Shown here: one piece after another, positions 9,252-19,011 of the stretch
Layout of the letters: the number at the start of each line of letters is the position of its first letter
Position numbering within the stretch: the first letter of the stretch is position 1
Assembly: GCF_030209435.1 (NCBI RefSeq)
Contig: NZ_JARVRX010000002.1
Coordinates: 1 to 64,000 of the forward strand
DNA length: 64,000 nt
Reading direction: 5' to 3'
DNA from: Mycolicibacterium sp. lyk4-40-TYG-92
GTDB lineage: Bacteria; Actinomycetota; Actinomycetes; Mycobacteriales; Mycobacteriaceae
Made by a program: the position numbers and the translations under genes
The notes under the pieces: model-generated
What the model was told of the DNA's origin: nothing
The model's input: only the letters and a program-made list of their open reading frames with translations
Database searches by the model: none

Positions 9252-9611
9252 ATGAGCGCTGTGGTGTCCCGGGTGGCGGGCTGGTTTCGTCTGATCGCGA
9301 TGGCCGAGGCCGTCAGCTGGGTCGGACTGCTGATCGGGATGTACTTCAAGTACCTCGGCACGCCCCGCACCGAGGTCGGCGTGCACATCTTCGGCATGGT
9401 CCACGGCGTGGTGTTCCTGGCTTTCCTGGTCACCGGACTGGTCGTCGGGCGGGCCGCACGCTGGTCGCTGGCCACCTGGGTGTCGGCGGCGCTGGCGAGC
9501 ATCGTGCCGCTGGCCAGCGTGGTCTTCCTGCGGTGGGCCGAACGGAGCGGCGCGCTGGCCGTCGGGGCCCCTACCGCTGAGGGTGAACCGGAACCGTCGG
9601 CCGTCGCGTGA
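9252..9611 (+). CDS. DUF3817 small membrane protein
   Basis: 119-aa integral membrane protein with three to four hydrophobic segments (WFRLIAMAEAVSWVGLLIGMY, HIFGMVHGVVFLAFLVTGLVV, TWVSAALASIVPLASVVFL), matching the DUF3817 fold in length and in the HGVVF motif. A second DUF3817 gene lies at 32906-33244. Function unknown. It ends 13 bp before the thioredoxin-like gene on the same strand, so they may be co-transcribed. Confidence 0.82.
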   Translation: MSAVVSRVAGWFRLIAMAEAVSWVGLLIGMYFKYLGTPRTEVGVHIFGMVHGVVFLAFLVTGLVVGRAARWSLATWVSAALASIVPLASVVFLRWAERSGALAVGAPTAEGEPEPSAVA

Positions 9612-9624
9612 CAGACTGGACAGC

Positions 9625-10512
9625 GTGACTCGTCCGCGTCCTATCGGTCCCGCGCTGGCTGGCGCGGTGGACCTTTCCGCACTCAAGAATCGTCCCGCTG
9701 AAGGTGCTGCCGCTGCCGGTGGCGCGCCCGGTGGCATCGAGATCACCGAGGCCAATCTCGAAGCCGAGGTGCTGATCCGCTCCGGTGAGGTGCCGGTCGT
9801 CGTGCTGCTGTGGTCGCCGCGCAGTGACTCGAGTGTCCAGCTCGGGCAGACGCTGTCCGCGCTGGCCGCCGAGGACGGTGGCAAATGGTCGTTCGGCACG
9901 GTCAACGTCGACACCTCGCCGCGCATTGCCCAGATGTTCGGTATCCAGGGCGTCCCGACGGTCGTCGCGCTCGCCGGCGGGCAGCCGATCACGTCGTTCG
10001 AGGGTGGCCAGCCGGCCGATCAGCTGCGGCGCTGGGTGGACTCGCTGCTGCAGGCGACAGCCGGCAAGCTGGGCGGCGGTGCCGAGGGCGAAGAGGAGCA
10101 GGTCGACCCGGCGCTCGCGCAGGCCCGCGAGTTCCTCGACAACGGCGATTTCGACGGCGCCCTGGCTGCGTACCAGGCGATCCTCGAGGCCGACCCGGCG
10201 CATGTCGAGGCCAAGGGCGCCGTGCAGCAGATCGCGTTCCTGCAGCGGGCGTCCGCACAGCGTCCGGAGGCCGTGCGTCTGGCCGATGCCTCGCCCGACG
10301 ACATCGACCTGGCCTTCGCCGCCGCCGACGTGCAGCTCTTCCAGCGCGACGTCGACGGTGCGTTCAACCGGTTGATCGCGCTCGTCAAGAAGACCTCGGG
10401 CGACGACCGCACCCGTGTGCGTACCCGGCTCATCGAGTTGTTCGACCTGTTCGACCCGGCCGATCCCGAGGTCATCGCCGGCCGCCGCAACCTCGCCAAC
10501 GCCCTGTACTGA
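9625..10512 (+). CDS. thioredoxin-like tetratricopeptide protein (YbbN/CnoX type)
   Basis: 295-aa protein with an N-terminal thioredoxin fold (~40-145) and a C-terminal TPR-like helical half (~160-295, AREFLDNGDFDGALAAYQAILEADP). The active-site position reads WSPRSDSSVQL, so both CxxC cysteines are missing and it cannot act as a classical oxidoreductase. The cis-Pro loop GVPTVVAL is retained. The layout matches E. coli YbbN/CnoX, a chaperone partner, and Rv1324. The GTG at 9625 gives the family-length N-terminus. Confidence 0.88.
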   Translation: MTRPRPIGPALAGAVDLSALKNRPAEGAAAAGGAPGGIEITEANLEAEVLIRSGEVPVVVLLWSPRSDSSVQLGQTLSALAAEDGGKWSFGTVNVDTSPRIAQMFGIQGVPTVVALAGGQPITSFEGGQPADQLRRWVDSLLQATAGKLGGGAEGEEEQVDPALAQAREFLDNGDFDGALAAYQAILEADPAHVEAKGAVQQIAFLQRASAQRPEAVRLADASPDDIDLAFAAADVQLFQRDVDGAFNRLIALVKKTSGDDRTRVRTRLIELFDLFDPADPEVIAGRRNLANALY

Positions 10513-10523
10513 TCTCTCGCGCG

Positions 10524-11342
10524 CTAAGCCCGCACCGAATTCCAGAAGTTGGTGACGGCATCGGCGATCAAGTCGGTATCGACCAACAGCGGGCCGACGT
10601 GTCCGGAGCCGGTGAGCGGGACGACCCGCGCGTCCGGCATGGTTTTGGCCGCGGCGCGGGCGTCGGCGGGACTCCAGTGCTGATCCCCGAGGTCGCCGGT
10701 CATCATCAGCGTCGGGACGGTGACGGCGACGAGCTGGTCGGCCAGCGACTGCCAGCTGTGCATGTATCGGATTGTGCGCCTAGCTGATTCGCGGTCCATT
10801 GCGCGGAACGCGGTTTTGAGTTCGGCGGCCGGTTCGGTATGGGCGATGCGCGCGCCGCCGAGCAGAACGTCGAACAGGATCTCGGTCAGCAGGGGATTGG
10901 GTCCGAGCAGCCGGTATGCCGCGGCGAGCGGGTAGGTCTGGGTCCAGCGCTGCCGCCGGCTCACCGGCAGGACCGGCGCGGCGATGGTGGTCAGGCTGCG
11001 CAGCCGGTGCGGTTCGGTGGCCGCCAGCGTGATGCCGACGTGGCCGCCCCAGGCATTGCCGATCCAGTCGACCGCATCGAGGCCGAGCGCATCGATCACT
11101 TCGCCTGCGGCACTTGCACATTCGTCGAGGGTGAAATCCCGGTCGATGGGGCTGCTCGTGCCGTATCCCGGTCCATCGATGGTCACCACCTGGCGCTGGG
11201 CGGCCAGGGTGTCGACAAGCCGGCCCCAGCTGCGCGAGTCCACCCAGAGGCTGTGCCACAAGACGGCGGGAGGTCCGGTCCCGGTGCGACGTACGTGCAG
11301 ATCGCCGAGGCAGGTGGGGACGTGGGTGTCGAGTATCGTCAT
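10524..11342 (-). CDS. alpha/beta hydrolase-fold protein with Ala at the nucleophile position
   Basis: 272-aa alpha/beta hydrolase. The oxyanion region (LWHSLWVDSRSWGRL), the GPGYGTSSP loop, the acid region (MMTGDLGDQHWSP) and the catalytic His (GSGHVGPLL) are present. The nucleophile elbow reads IGNAWGGH: the codon is GCC, so Ala replaces the Ser of G-x-S-x-G. It is either a non-hydrolytic member or the nucleophile was lost recently. Divergent from a TetR gene with two matching operators between, so probably that regulator's target. The ATG at 11342 is preferred to an upstream in-frame start inside the operator region. Confidence 0.8.
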   Translation of the reverse strand: MTILDTHVPTCLGDLHVRRTGTGPPAVLWHSLWVDSRSWGRLVDTLAAQRQVVTIDGPGYGTSSPIDRDFTLDECASAAGEVIDALGLDAVDWIGNAWGGHVGITLAATEPHRLRSLTTIAAPVLPVSRRQRWTQTYPLAAAYRLLGPNPLLTEILFDVLLGGARIAHTEPAAELKTAFRAMDRESARRTIRYMHSWQSLADQLVAVTVPTLMMTGDLGDQHWSPADARAAAKTMPDARVVPLTGSGHVGPLLVDTDLIADAVTNFWNSVRA

Positions 11343-11353
11343 TGCGACCTCCG

Positions 11354-11386
11354 TACAGTCTGTATGCTGATACCATACAACTTGTA
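11354..11386. promoter_or_regulatory. pair of TetR operators TACA-N3-TGTA
   Basis: Two copies of the palindrome TACAnnnTGTA lie at 11354-11364 and 11376-11386, with centres 22 bp apart (two helical turns). The second is extended to a 17-bp perfect palindrome (11373-11389) and overlaps the TetR start codon. Spacing and symmetry fit two repressor dimers on one DNA face controlling both divergent genes. Confidence 0.7.
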
Positions 11387-11985
11387 TGGTCACGGTCAAG
11401 GGGGATTCACGGGAGCGGCTCGTCGCAGTCGCGACCGAGTTGTTCGGCGAGCAGGGCTATCACCAGACCGGTACCGAGGAGATCGTCCGCCGTAGCGGCG
11501 TGACGCGTGGCTCGCTCTATCACCATTTCGCGGACAAGGAAGCGCTCTTCGAGGAGGTCTTCGACCGCGCCGACCAGGTGGTGAGCGCCCGGGTTCGGTC
11601 CGCTGCCGCGGCGGCCGCCGAACGTGGTGAGGACGCGTGGTCGGTGTTCGTCGCCGGCTGGGATGCCGTACTGGACACTGCGGTTGACGTTCCGCTGCAG
11701 CGCATCCGCGTCGTCGACGCGCCCGCGGTGCTCGGCTGGCGGAAATGGCAGGAGCGCAACGCGCGGTACACCCTGGCCAATATCGAGGCCGGCCTCGTCA
11801 GCCTGCTGGAGCAGGGTGTGATTGCGCCGCAGCCGATTTCACCGCTGGCAGTGCTGCTGATGGGACTCAGCAATCAAGCCGTCGCGGCAATCGCGGGGGC
11901 TTCGGATCCCGTTCGCGCACGCCGCGACATCGGTGCCGCGGTGCGCCGTCTGCTCGACGGACTGCGGGACTCTAGGCAGGCTTGA
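11386..11985 (+). CDS. TetR/AcrR family transcriptional regulator
   Basis: 199-aa repressor. The N-terminal helix-turn-helix is typical ([29 protein letters not shown] followed by [14 protein letters not shown]); residues ~65-195 form the ligand/dimer domain. It lies head-to-head with the alpha/beta hydrolase across a 43-bp gap with two operators. The ATG at 11386 lies inside the operator, so the mRNA may be leaderless. Effector unknown. Its stop lies 14 bp inside the end of convergent glgB. Confidence 0.9.
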   Translation: MVTVKGDSRERLVAVATELFGEQGYHQTGTEEIVRRSGVTRGSLYHHFADKEALFEEVFDRADQVVSARVRSAAAAAAERGEDAWSVFVAGWDAVLDTAVDVPLQRIRVVDAPAVLGWRKWQERNARYTLANIEAGLVSLLEQGVIAPQPISPLAVLLMGLSNQAVAAIAGASDPVRARRDIGAAVRRLLDGLRDSRQA

Positions 11986-14146
11986 GCCAGAGCGCCGACA
12001 GCGGCGGGAGGACCAGGACGGCCGAGGCGGGTCGGCCGTGCCACGGCTCGTCGGTGGCCTCGACCGCGCCCATGTTGCCCGCGCCCGCACCGTTGTAGAC
12101 GGTGGCGTCGGTGTTGAGCAGCTCCTGCCACGTCCCGGCGTGCGGCAGACCCAGCCGGTAACGCGAGTGCTCACTGCCCGAGAAGTTGAAGACGCAGGCG
12201 ACGGCCGACCCGTCGTCGCCGAACCGCAGGAAGCTCAGCACGTTGTTGTTGGAGTCGTTGGCGTCGATCCACGAGTAGCCCTCGGGGCTGCTGTCGCGGG
12301 ACCACAGCGCCCGGTTGTCCCGGTAGATGCCATTGATGTCGCGGACGAGCTGCTGCACACCGGTTGAGAAACTGTGTTCGCCGAGCTGGAACCAGTCGAG
12401 CCCGCGTTCCTCGGACCATTCGGCGCGCTGGCCGAATTCCTGTCCCATGAACAGCAATTGCTTGCCGGGGTGCGCCCACTGGTAGGCCAGCAGCTGACGG
12501 AGGCCGGCCGCCTTGGCGTGGTCGTCACCCGGCATCCGGGTCCACAGCGTGCCCTTGCCGTGCACGACTTCGTCGTGGCTGATCGGCAGGACGTAGTGCT
12601 CGCTGTAGGCATACAACATCGAGAACGTCATCTCATGATGGTGGTAGCTGCGGTGCACCGGATCGTGGCTGATGTAGTCCAGGGTGTCGTTCATCCACCC
12701 CATGTTCCATTTCATCGAGAAGCCAAGGCCACCAAGGTTTGTCGGGCGGGTGACGCCGGGCCACGACGTCGATTCCTCGGCGACGGTGACGATGCCGGGG
12801 ACCAGCTTGTGGACGGTGGCGTTCATCTCCTGCAGGAACTGGACCGCCTCCAGGTTCTCCCGGCCGCCGTAGATGTTGGGCGTCCAACCGCCTTCGGGGC
12901 GGGAGTAGTCCAGGTACAGCATGGAGGCGACGGCGTCGACGCGGAGGCCGTCGACGTGGAACTCCTGCAGCCAGTACAGTGCGTTGGCCACCAGGAAGTT
13001 GCGGACCTCGTTGCGGCCGAAGTCGAAAACGTAGGTGCCCCAGTCGAGTTGCTCGCCGCGGCGGGGATCGGCGTGCTCGTACAGCGGCGTGCCGTCGAAG
13101 CGGCCCAGCGCCCACGAGTCCTTCGGGAAGTGTGCGGGCACCCAGTCGACGATCACACCGATGCCGGCCTGGTGCAGTGTGTCGACCAGATACCGGAAGT
13201 CGTCGGGGGTGCCGAGCCGTGACGTCGGCGCGTAGTACGACGTCACCTGATAACCCCAGGACCCGCCGAAGGGGTGCTCGGCGACGGGGAGTAACTCGAC
13301 GTGTGTGAAGCCCTGTGCCACTACGTATTCGGTGAGCTCGACGGCCAGTTCGCGGTAGCTCAGCCCCGGGCGCCAGGACGTGAGGTGCACCTCGTAGGTG
13401 CTCATGGGCTCGAAGATCGGATTGCGCTCGGCGCGGGCAGCCATCCAGGCGTCGTCCTGCCAGACATGTGAACTGACAAAGGTTTTCGACGCGGTCAGCG
13501 GCGGTACCTCGGTGTTGAAGGCCATGGGGTCAGCACGATCGCTGACGGCTCCGTTGCCGCCGTGAATGCGGAACTTGTACAGGCTGCCGACTTCGAATCC
13601 GGGCCAGAACAGTTCCCACACCCCGGACGAACCCAAAGCCCGCATGGGGGCCTCGCTGCCGTCCCAGTGGTTGAAGTCGCCGATCAGGTTGACGCCCTTG
13701 GCGTTGGGGGCCCATACCGCGAACGAGAAGCCCTCGACCACTCCGTCGGGTGTTGTGAACGAACGGGGCTGTGCACCAAGGATTTCCCACAGCCGCTCGT
13801 GGCGGCCCTCGGCCAGCAGGTGCAGGTCCATGTCGCCGAGCGTCGGCAGGAAGCGATAGGGGTCGGCTGTGGTGTGCACGACATCGCCGGGGTACTCGAC
13901 CTCGAAGCGGTAGTCGGCCAGGTTGGTGAACGGCACCTCGACCGCGAACAGGCCGCCCTCGATGGCCTCCATCGAGTAGCGTTTTTTGCCGATCAATGCC
14001 GTGACGCCGGTGGCGTGCGGGCGCAGCGCCCGGATGACCGTGCGCTTGCCGTACTCGTGCGCACCCAGGATGGAATGCGGATCGTGGTGCTCGCCGGCCA
14101 GTAGCCGAGCCTGCTCGGCTGCGGGTGGACGGAGGTGACTGGTCAC
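11972..14146 (-). CDS. glgB: 1,4-alpha-glucan branching enzyme
   Basis: 724-aa GH13 enzyme that introduces alpha-1,6 branches into the glucan built by GlgE. N-terminal CBM48-like domains (~10-220) precede the (beta/alpha)8 catalytic domain, with the nucleophile Asp in [15 protein letters not shown], the acid/base Glu in [10 protein letters not shown] and the transition-state Asp in [10 protein letters not shown], then a C-terminal beta domain. The GTG at 14146 follows a GCGGAGG site and overlaps the glgE stop by 4 bp, so the two are translationally coupled. Same order as Rv1327c-Rv1326c. Confidence 0.96.
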   Translation of the reverse strand: MTSHLRPPAAEQARLLAGEHHDPHSILGAHEYGKRTVIRALRPHATGVTALIGKKRYSMEAIEGGLFAVEVPFTNLADYRFEVEYPGDVVHTTADPYRFLPTLGDMDLHLLAEGRHERLWEILGAQPRSFTTPDGVVEGFSFAVWAPNAKGVNLIGDFNHWDGSEAPMRALGSSGVWELFWPGFEVGSLYKFRIHGGNGAVSDRADPMAFNTEVPPLTASKTFVSSHVWQDDAWMAARAERNPIFEPMSTYEVHLTSWRPGLSYRELAVELTEYVVAQGFTHVELLPVAEHPFGGSWGYQVTSYYAPTSRLGTPDDFRYLVDTLHQAGIGVIVDWVPAHFPKDSWALGRFDGTPLYEHADPRRGEQLDWGTYVFDFGRNEVRNFLVANALYWLQEFHVDGLRVDAVASMLYLDYSRPEGGWTPNIYGGRENLEAVQFLQEMNATVHKLVPGIVTVAEESTSWPGVTRPTNLGGLGFSMKWNMGWMNDTLDYISHDPVHRSYHHHEMTFSMLYAYSEHYVLPISHDEVVHGKGTLWTRMPGDDHAKAAGLRQLLAYQWAHPGKQLLFMGQEFGQRAEWSEERGLDWFQLGEHSFSTGVQQLVRDINGIYRDNRALWSRDSSPEGYSWIDANDSNNNVLSFLRFGDDGSAVACVFNFSGSEHSRYRLGLPHAGTWQELLNTDATVYNGAGAGNMGAVEATDEPWHGRPASAVLVLPPLSALWLKPA

Positions 14147-16209
14147 GGTTGCCTCCGCAGGAGAGTCAGCCGCTTGTCGTACGGGATTTGCGGCATGTTC
14201 AGTATGTGGGCTACCGCTCTGCCCGGGTCCAGTCGCACGTAATTTGCTGCGCCCCATTGATATTCCTCACCGGTGATCTCGTCTCGTACCCAGAACCGGT
14301 CGTGGTCCTCCATGCCGAGGGCGCCCATATCCAGCCACACTGTTGCCTGCTCGGGGCCGAATGGATTGAGCGTCAACACCACGAGGACGGTGTCGCCGGT
14401 AACGGGGTCGAACTTGCTGTACGCCAACAACGCATCGTTGTCGACGTGATGGAACTTGATGGTCCGTAATTGGCTGAGCGCCGGATGCACGCGCCGAATC
14501 TCGTTGAGCCGGGTCAGCAGCGGTTCCAGGGACCGACCGCCCGCCAGCGCCGCCTCGAAGTCCCGTGGCCGCAACTGGTACTTCTCGGAGTCGAGATACT
14601 CCTCGCTGCCCTCGCGGACGGCCAGGTGCTCGAACAGTTCGTAGCCGGAGTAGACACCCCACGACGAACTCAGCGTGGCAGCCAGCACCGCGCGGATCGC
14701 GAACATTCCCGGACCGCCGTGCTGCAGGCTGCCATGCAGGATGTCGGGGGTGTTGACGAACAGGTTCGGCCGGTAGAAGTCCGCGTATGCGGCGATCTCC
14801 TGGCCGAACTCGGTGATCTCCCACTTCGCGGTGCGCCACGTGAAGTACGTATACGACTGCGTGAAGCCGAGTTTCGCGAGCCCGTACAGCCGCGCCGGGC
14901 GGGTGAACGCCTCGGACAGGAACAGCACGTCGGGGTCGATGTTCTTGGCCTGGGCAATGAGCCAGGCCCAGAAGTTCGCCGGTTTGGTGTGCGGGTTGTC
15001 GACCCGGAAGATCTTGACGCCGTGCGACATCCAGAACTTGACCACGCGCAGCACCTCGTCGTACAGGCCGGCCGGGTCGTTGTCGAAGTTCAGCGGGTAG
15101 ATGTCCTGGTACTTCTTCGGCGGATTCTCCGCGTACGCGATGGTGCCGTCGGGCAGCACCGTGAACCACTCCGGGTGGTCCTTGGCCCACGGGTGATCCG
15201 GCGCGCATTGCAGCGCCAGATCGAGCGCCACCTCCAGCCCGTTTTCGCGGGCGGCGGCGATCATGTCGTCGAACTCGGCAATGGTGCCCAGGTCCGGGTG
15301 CACGGCGTCGTGCCCGCCTTCGTCGCTGCCGATGGCCCAAGGGGAGCCGACGTCGCCGGGTGCCGCGGTGACGTTGTTGTTCGGGCCCTTGCGGTGCACC
15401 TTGCCGATCGGATGCACCGGCGGCAGATAAAGGACGTCGAAACCCATTGCGGCGACACGCGGGATGGCTTTGGCGGTGGTCGAGAACGTGCCGTGCACCG
15501 GCTTCCCGTCGGCATCCCAGCCGCCCGTGGACCGGGGGAACAGTTCGTACCAGGCGCTGAATCGCGCGCGCGGACGGTCGACCCAGATACCGTATTGCTC
15601 TCCGCGAGTGATTAATTCACGCAGGGGGTACTTGCGCAGCAGGTCCGTGACGTCCTGCGCCAACGCTGCTGCGGCCCGGATGTACGGGTCGCCGGCTTCC
15701 CGCAGTCGACGTGCGGCTGTGAGTAGCGGGGCGCGGTCGTCCTGGGGGACCGCGGTGGCGGCGCGCTCCAGGAGGGTTGCACCGACCAGCAGATCGTTGG
15801 TCAGTTCGGCCTCGCTCTGGCCGGCTTCGAGCTTGACGGTGATGGCATGCCGCCACGTCGCGATCGGATCGCCCCAGCCGTCGACACGGTACGTCCACAG
15901 GCCGACCGCGTCAGGGGTGAACTGGCCATGGAACACGTCGGGCGTGAAGCCCGGCGCCATCGGCAGCCGGGTCGGCTTGACCTTGGCCCGCGGCGGGGCC
16001 GGCACCGGGGTTGCCCCCGGCGGAGTTTCGGCAAGCTGCGGGTAGAGCGGGCCGTGATATCGCACCACCAGGCTTGCGGCGACGGCGTCGTGGCCTTCGC
16101 GCCACACGGTCGCGCTGATCGGAACCACTTCGCCGACCACGGCCTTGGCGGGATATCGGCCTGCGGACACCACTGGTGCGACGTCGTCGATCTCGATCCG
16201 ACCGGCCAC
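14143..16209 (-). CDS. glgE: alpha-1,4-glucan:maltose-1-phosphate maltosyltransferase
   Basis: 688-aa GH13_3 enzyme that extends alpha-glucan by transferring maltosyl units from alpha-maltose 1-phosphate. The catalytic domain shows the nucleophile Asp in [11 protein letters not shown], the acid Glu in [18 protein letters not shown], and the substrate loops [14 protein letters not shown] and [18 protein letters not shown] typical of GlgE. The GTG at 16209 has AAGGAG 8 bp upstream; a GTG at 16218 would overlap that site. It faces away from glgP across a region with a palindrome at 16237-16255. Confidence 0.96.
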   Translation of the reverse strand: MAGRIEIDDVAPVVSAGRYPAKAVVGEVVPISATVWREGHDAVAASLVVRYHGPLYPQLAETPPGATPVPAPPRAKVKPTRLPMAPGFTPDVFHGQFTPDAVGLWTYRVDGWGDPIATWRHAITVKLEAGQSEAELTNDLLVGATLLERAATAVPQDDRAPLLTAARRLREAGDPYIRAAAALAQDVTDLLRKYPLRELITRGEQYGIWVDRPRARFSAWYELFPRSTGGWDADGKPVHGTFSTTAKAIPRVAAMGFDVLYLPPVHPIGKVHRKGPNNNVTAAPGDVGSPWAIGSDEGGHDAVHPDLGTIAEFDDMIAAARENGLEVALDLALQCAPDHPWAKDHPEWFTVLPDGTIAYAENPPKKYQDIYPLNFDNDPAGLYDEVLRVVKFWMSHGVKIFRVDNPHTKPANFWAWLIAQAKNIDPDVLFLSEAFTRPARLYGLAKLGFTQSYTYFTWRTAKWEITEFGQEIAAYADFYRPNLFVNTPDILHGSLQHGGPGMFAIRAVLAATLSSSWGVYSGYELFEHLAVREGSEEYLDSEKYQLRPRDFEAALAGGRSLEPLLTRLNEIRRVHPALSQLRTIKFHHVDNDALLAYSKFDPVTGDTVLVVLTLNPFGPEQATVWLDMGALGMEDHDRFWVRDEITGEEYQWGAANYVRLDPGRAVAHILNMPQIPYDKRLTLLRRQP

Positions 16210-16236
16210 CCAAACCACTCCTTACCCGGGCATACG

Positions 16237-16255
16237 CCACTACGCACCGTAGTGG
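16237..16255. promoter_or_regulatory. palindrome CCACTACG-CAC-CGTAGTGG between glgE and glgP
   Basis: Perfect 8-bp arms with a 3-bp spacer, 28 bp upstream of glgE and 138 bp upstream of glgP. A further CCGTAGTAG half-site occurs near 16289. The symmetric site in a shared promoter region is a candidate operator for the glucan genes; the regulator is unknown. Confidence 0.45.
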
Positions 16256-16392
16256 CCTCGATGGCCCGTCCGTGCTCTGATACCCACCGTAGTAGCCGAT
16301 GACACCACAGGGGCAGTGAGCGACTTGATGTGTTGAGCGCGGCAGCTGAACTGACCCCGCGCGTGAAAAAATTGTCAGTAAGGTTGGCTCGT

Positions 16393-19011
16393 GTGAAAGC
16401 CCTCCGCCGGTTCACCGTCCGTGTCCATCTGCCCGAACGCCTCGCCGCCCTGGAGCGGCTGTCCATCAACCTGCGCTGGTCCTGGCACACGCCGACCCAG
16501 GAGCTGTTCGCGGAGATCGATCCTGTGCTGTGGGAACAGGTCGGTGCCGACCCGGTGGCGTTGCTGGGGGCCGTGAGCCCCGCGCGGCTGGATGAGCTGG
16601 CGGCAGACGACGACTTCGTGGGCCGCGTGCACCACCGGGCCGCTGATCTGGACAGCTATCTGAGCCGGCCGTTGTGGTACCAGGAGCAGGCCGACCTCGT
16701 CGAGGACGGTGGCCCCGCGATGCCGAAGGGCATCGCGTACTTCTCCATGGAGTTCGGTGTCGCCGAGGTGCTGCCGAACTACTCGGGCGGTCTGGGCATC
16801 CTCGCGGGCGATCACCTCAAGTCGGCGTCGGATCTCGGCCTGCCGCTGATCGCGGTGGGGCTGTACTACCGGTCCGGCTACTTCAAGCAGTCGCTGACGG
16901 CCGACGGCTGGCAGAACGAGAACTATCCGTCGCTCGATCCGCAGGGCCTGCCTCTTCGCCTGCTGACCGGTGCCGACGGTCAACCGACGTTGGTGTCGCT
17001 GAACCTGCCGGAATCGCAGGTGCTGCGGGCACGGGTGTGGGTGGCCCAGGTCGGGCGAGTTCCGTTGCTGTTGCTCGACTCTGACATTCCGGAGAACGAT
17101 CACGAGCTGCGTTCGGTGACCGACCGGCTGTACGGCGGCGACCAGGAGCACCGGATCAAGCAGGAGCTGCTCGCCGGCATCGGTGGCATCCGCGCGATCC
17201 GGGCGTTCACCGAGATCGAGGGCATCGACGCGCCCGAGGTCTACCACATGAACGAAGGTCACGCGGGTTTCCTTGGCGTGGAACGCATTCGGGAGTACAT
17301 CAGCGGTTCGGGACTGGACTTCGAGACCGCGTTGGCAGTGGTCCGGTCATCGACGGTGTTCACCACCCACACCCCGGTGCCGGCCGGTATCGACCGGTTC
17401 CCGGTGGAGATGGTCCGCCGCTACTTCGACGACACCGTCGCCTCACCGCTGCTGCCCGAGGTGCCGCTGTACCGGGTGGTCGCGTTCGGTGCAGAGGACG
17501 ACCCGGACAAATTCAACATGGCGCACATGGGCTTACGGCTCGCGCAGCGGGCCAATGGGGTGTCGCTGCTGCACGGCCGGGTCAGTCGCGGCATGTTCAA
17601 CGAACTGTGGCCGGGCTTCGACCGGGCAGAGGTGCCGATCGGGTCCATCACCAACGGCGTGCACGCGCCCACCTGGGCGGCGCCGCAATGGCTGGAGTTG
17701 GGACGCGAGCTGGTCGGTGTCGAGGGGATGACGGCCGTCGATCAGGCCGCAGGGGAACCCCAGCTGTGGCAGCGGCTGCATGACGTCGATCCTGGTCACC
17801 TGTGGTGGATCCGCTCGCAGCTGCGCGAGATGCTCATCGCCGATGTGCGGGCCCGGCTGCGACGTTCGTGGCTCGAGCGCGGTGCCACCGAGGCTGAACT
17901 GGGCTGGATCGCAACGGCTTTCGACCCATCGGTGCTGACGATCGGTTTCGCCCGCCGGGTGCCGACGTACAAGCGCCTGACGCTGATGCTGCGCGACCCG
18001 GAACGTCTGGAACGGCTGCTGCTCGACGAGTCGCGGCCCGTGCAGCTGATCGTCGCCGGCAAGTCGCATCCGGCCGACGACGGCGGCAAGGCACTGATCC
18101 AGCAGGTGGTGAAGTTCGCCGACCGGCCCGACGTGCGGCACCGGATCGCGTTCCTGCCGGACTACGACATGTCGATGGCCCGCTTGCTGTACTGGGGCTG
18201 CGACGTGTGGCTCAACAACCCGCTGCGTCCGCTGGAAGCGTGTGGCACATCGGGCATGAAGAGCGCGCTCAATGGCGGGCTCAACCTGTCGATCCGCGAT
18301 GGCTGGTGGGACGAGTGGTACGACGGTGAAAATGGTTGGGAAATCCCGACCGCCGACGGCGTCACCGACGAGACTCGCCGCGACGACCTGGAGGCCGCGG
18401 CGCTGTACGACCTGATGGAGCACTCGGTGGCGCCGAAGTTCTACGAGCGCAACGAGCACGGCGTGCCGATGCGGTGGGTCGAGATGGTGCGGCACACGCT
18501 GCAGTCGCTGGGGCCCAAGGTGCTGGCCTCGCGCATGGTGCGGGACTACACCGAGAAGTACTACGGCCCTGCGGCACAGTCGTTCCGGCGCACGGTGGAG
18601 CCGATCGACGGCGTGCCGTTCGGTGCGGCCCGCTCGCTCGCGGCGTATCGCGCGCGGGTGACCGAGGCGTGGCCAAAGATCCAGATCACCGACGTGGACA
18701 GCTACGGGCTGCCTGATACGCCGCTGCTGGGTTCGGAGTTGTCGCTGACCGCCACCGTGCAGTTGGCCGGCTTGCGCACCGATGAGGTTGCGGTGCAAGC
18801 AGTTCTGGGTCGGGTCGATGCCGGTGACCAGTTGGTGGACCCAGTGACCGTGCCGATGGCGCACACGGGTTCCGGTGAGGGCGGCGTGGAGGTGTTCTCG
18901 GCGACCACCCCGCTGCCGGTGGCAGGCCCCGTCGGGTACACCGTCCGAGTGTTGCCGCACAACGCATTACTGGCCGCCGACAACGAACTCGGGCTGGTCA
19001 CGCTGGCGTGA
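16393..19011 (+). CDS. glgP: alpha-glucan (glycogen/maltodextrin) phosphorylase
   Basis: 872-aa GT35 phosphorylase releasing glucose 1-phosphate from alpha-glucan ends. The N-terminal DUF3417 region (~1-120, VRVHLPERLAALERLSINLRWSW) is typical of the actinobacterial type. The PLP site EACGTSGMKSALNGGLNLSI contains the Schiff-base Lys; FARRVPTYKRLTLML and the phosphate-binding region are also recognisable. The GTG at 16393 gives VKALRRFTVR, the expected N-terminus; the frame is open further upstream. The stop overlaps the start of the following beta-propeller gene (GTGA). It faces away from glgE-glgB, as Rv1328 does. Confidence 0.95.
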   Translation: MKALRRFTVRVHLPERLAALERLSINLRWSWHTPTQELFAEIDPVLWEQVGADPVALLGAVSPARLDELAADDDFVGRVHHRAADLDSYLSRPLWYQEQADLVEDGGPAMPKGIAYFSMEFGVAEVLPNYSGGLGILAGDHLKSASDLGLPLIAVGLYYRSGYFKQSLTADGWQNENYPSLDPQGLPLRLLTGADGQPTLVSLNLPESQVLRARVWVAQVGRVPLLLLDSDIPENDHELRSVTDRLYGGDQEHRIKQELLAGIGGIRAIRAFTEIEGIDAPEVYHMNEGHAGFLGVERIREYISGSGLDFETALAVVRSSTVFTTHTPVPAGIDRFPVEMVRRYFDDTVASPLLPEVPLYRVVAFGAEDDPDKFNMAHMGLRLAQRANGVSLLHGRVSRGMFNELWPGFDRAEVPIGSITNGVHAPTWAAPQWLELGRELVGVEGMTAVDQAAGEPQLWQRLHDVDPGHLWWIRSQLREMLIADVRARLRRSWLERGATEAELGWIATAFDPSVLTIGFARRVPTYKRLTLMLRDPERLERLLLDESRPVQLIVAGKSHPADDGGKALIQQVVKFADRPDVRHRIAFLPDYDMSMARLLYWGCDVWLNNPLRPLEACGTSGMKSALNGGLNLSIRDGWWDEWYDGENGWEIPTADGVTDETRRDDLEAAALYDLMEHSVAPKFYERNEHGVPMRWVEMVRHTLQSLGPKVLASRMVRDYTEKYYGPAAQSFRRTVEPIDGVPFGAARSLAAYRARVTEAWPKIQITDVDSYGLPDTPLLGSELSLTATVQLAGLRTDEVAVQAVLGRVDAGDQLVDPVTVPMAHTGSGEGGVEVFSATTPLPVAGPVGYTVRVLPHNALLAADNELGLVTLA

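Noticed and set aside
9625..10512. Active thioredoxin
   Set aside because: Both active-site cysteines are absent (SPRSDSS), so it is described as a YbbN/CnoX-like co-chaperone type instead.
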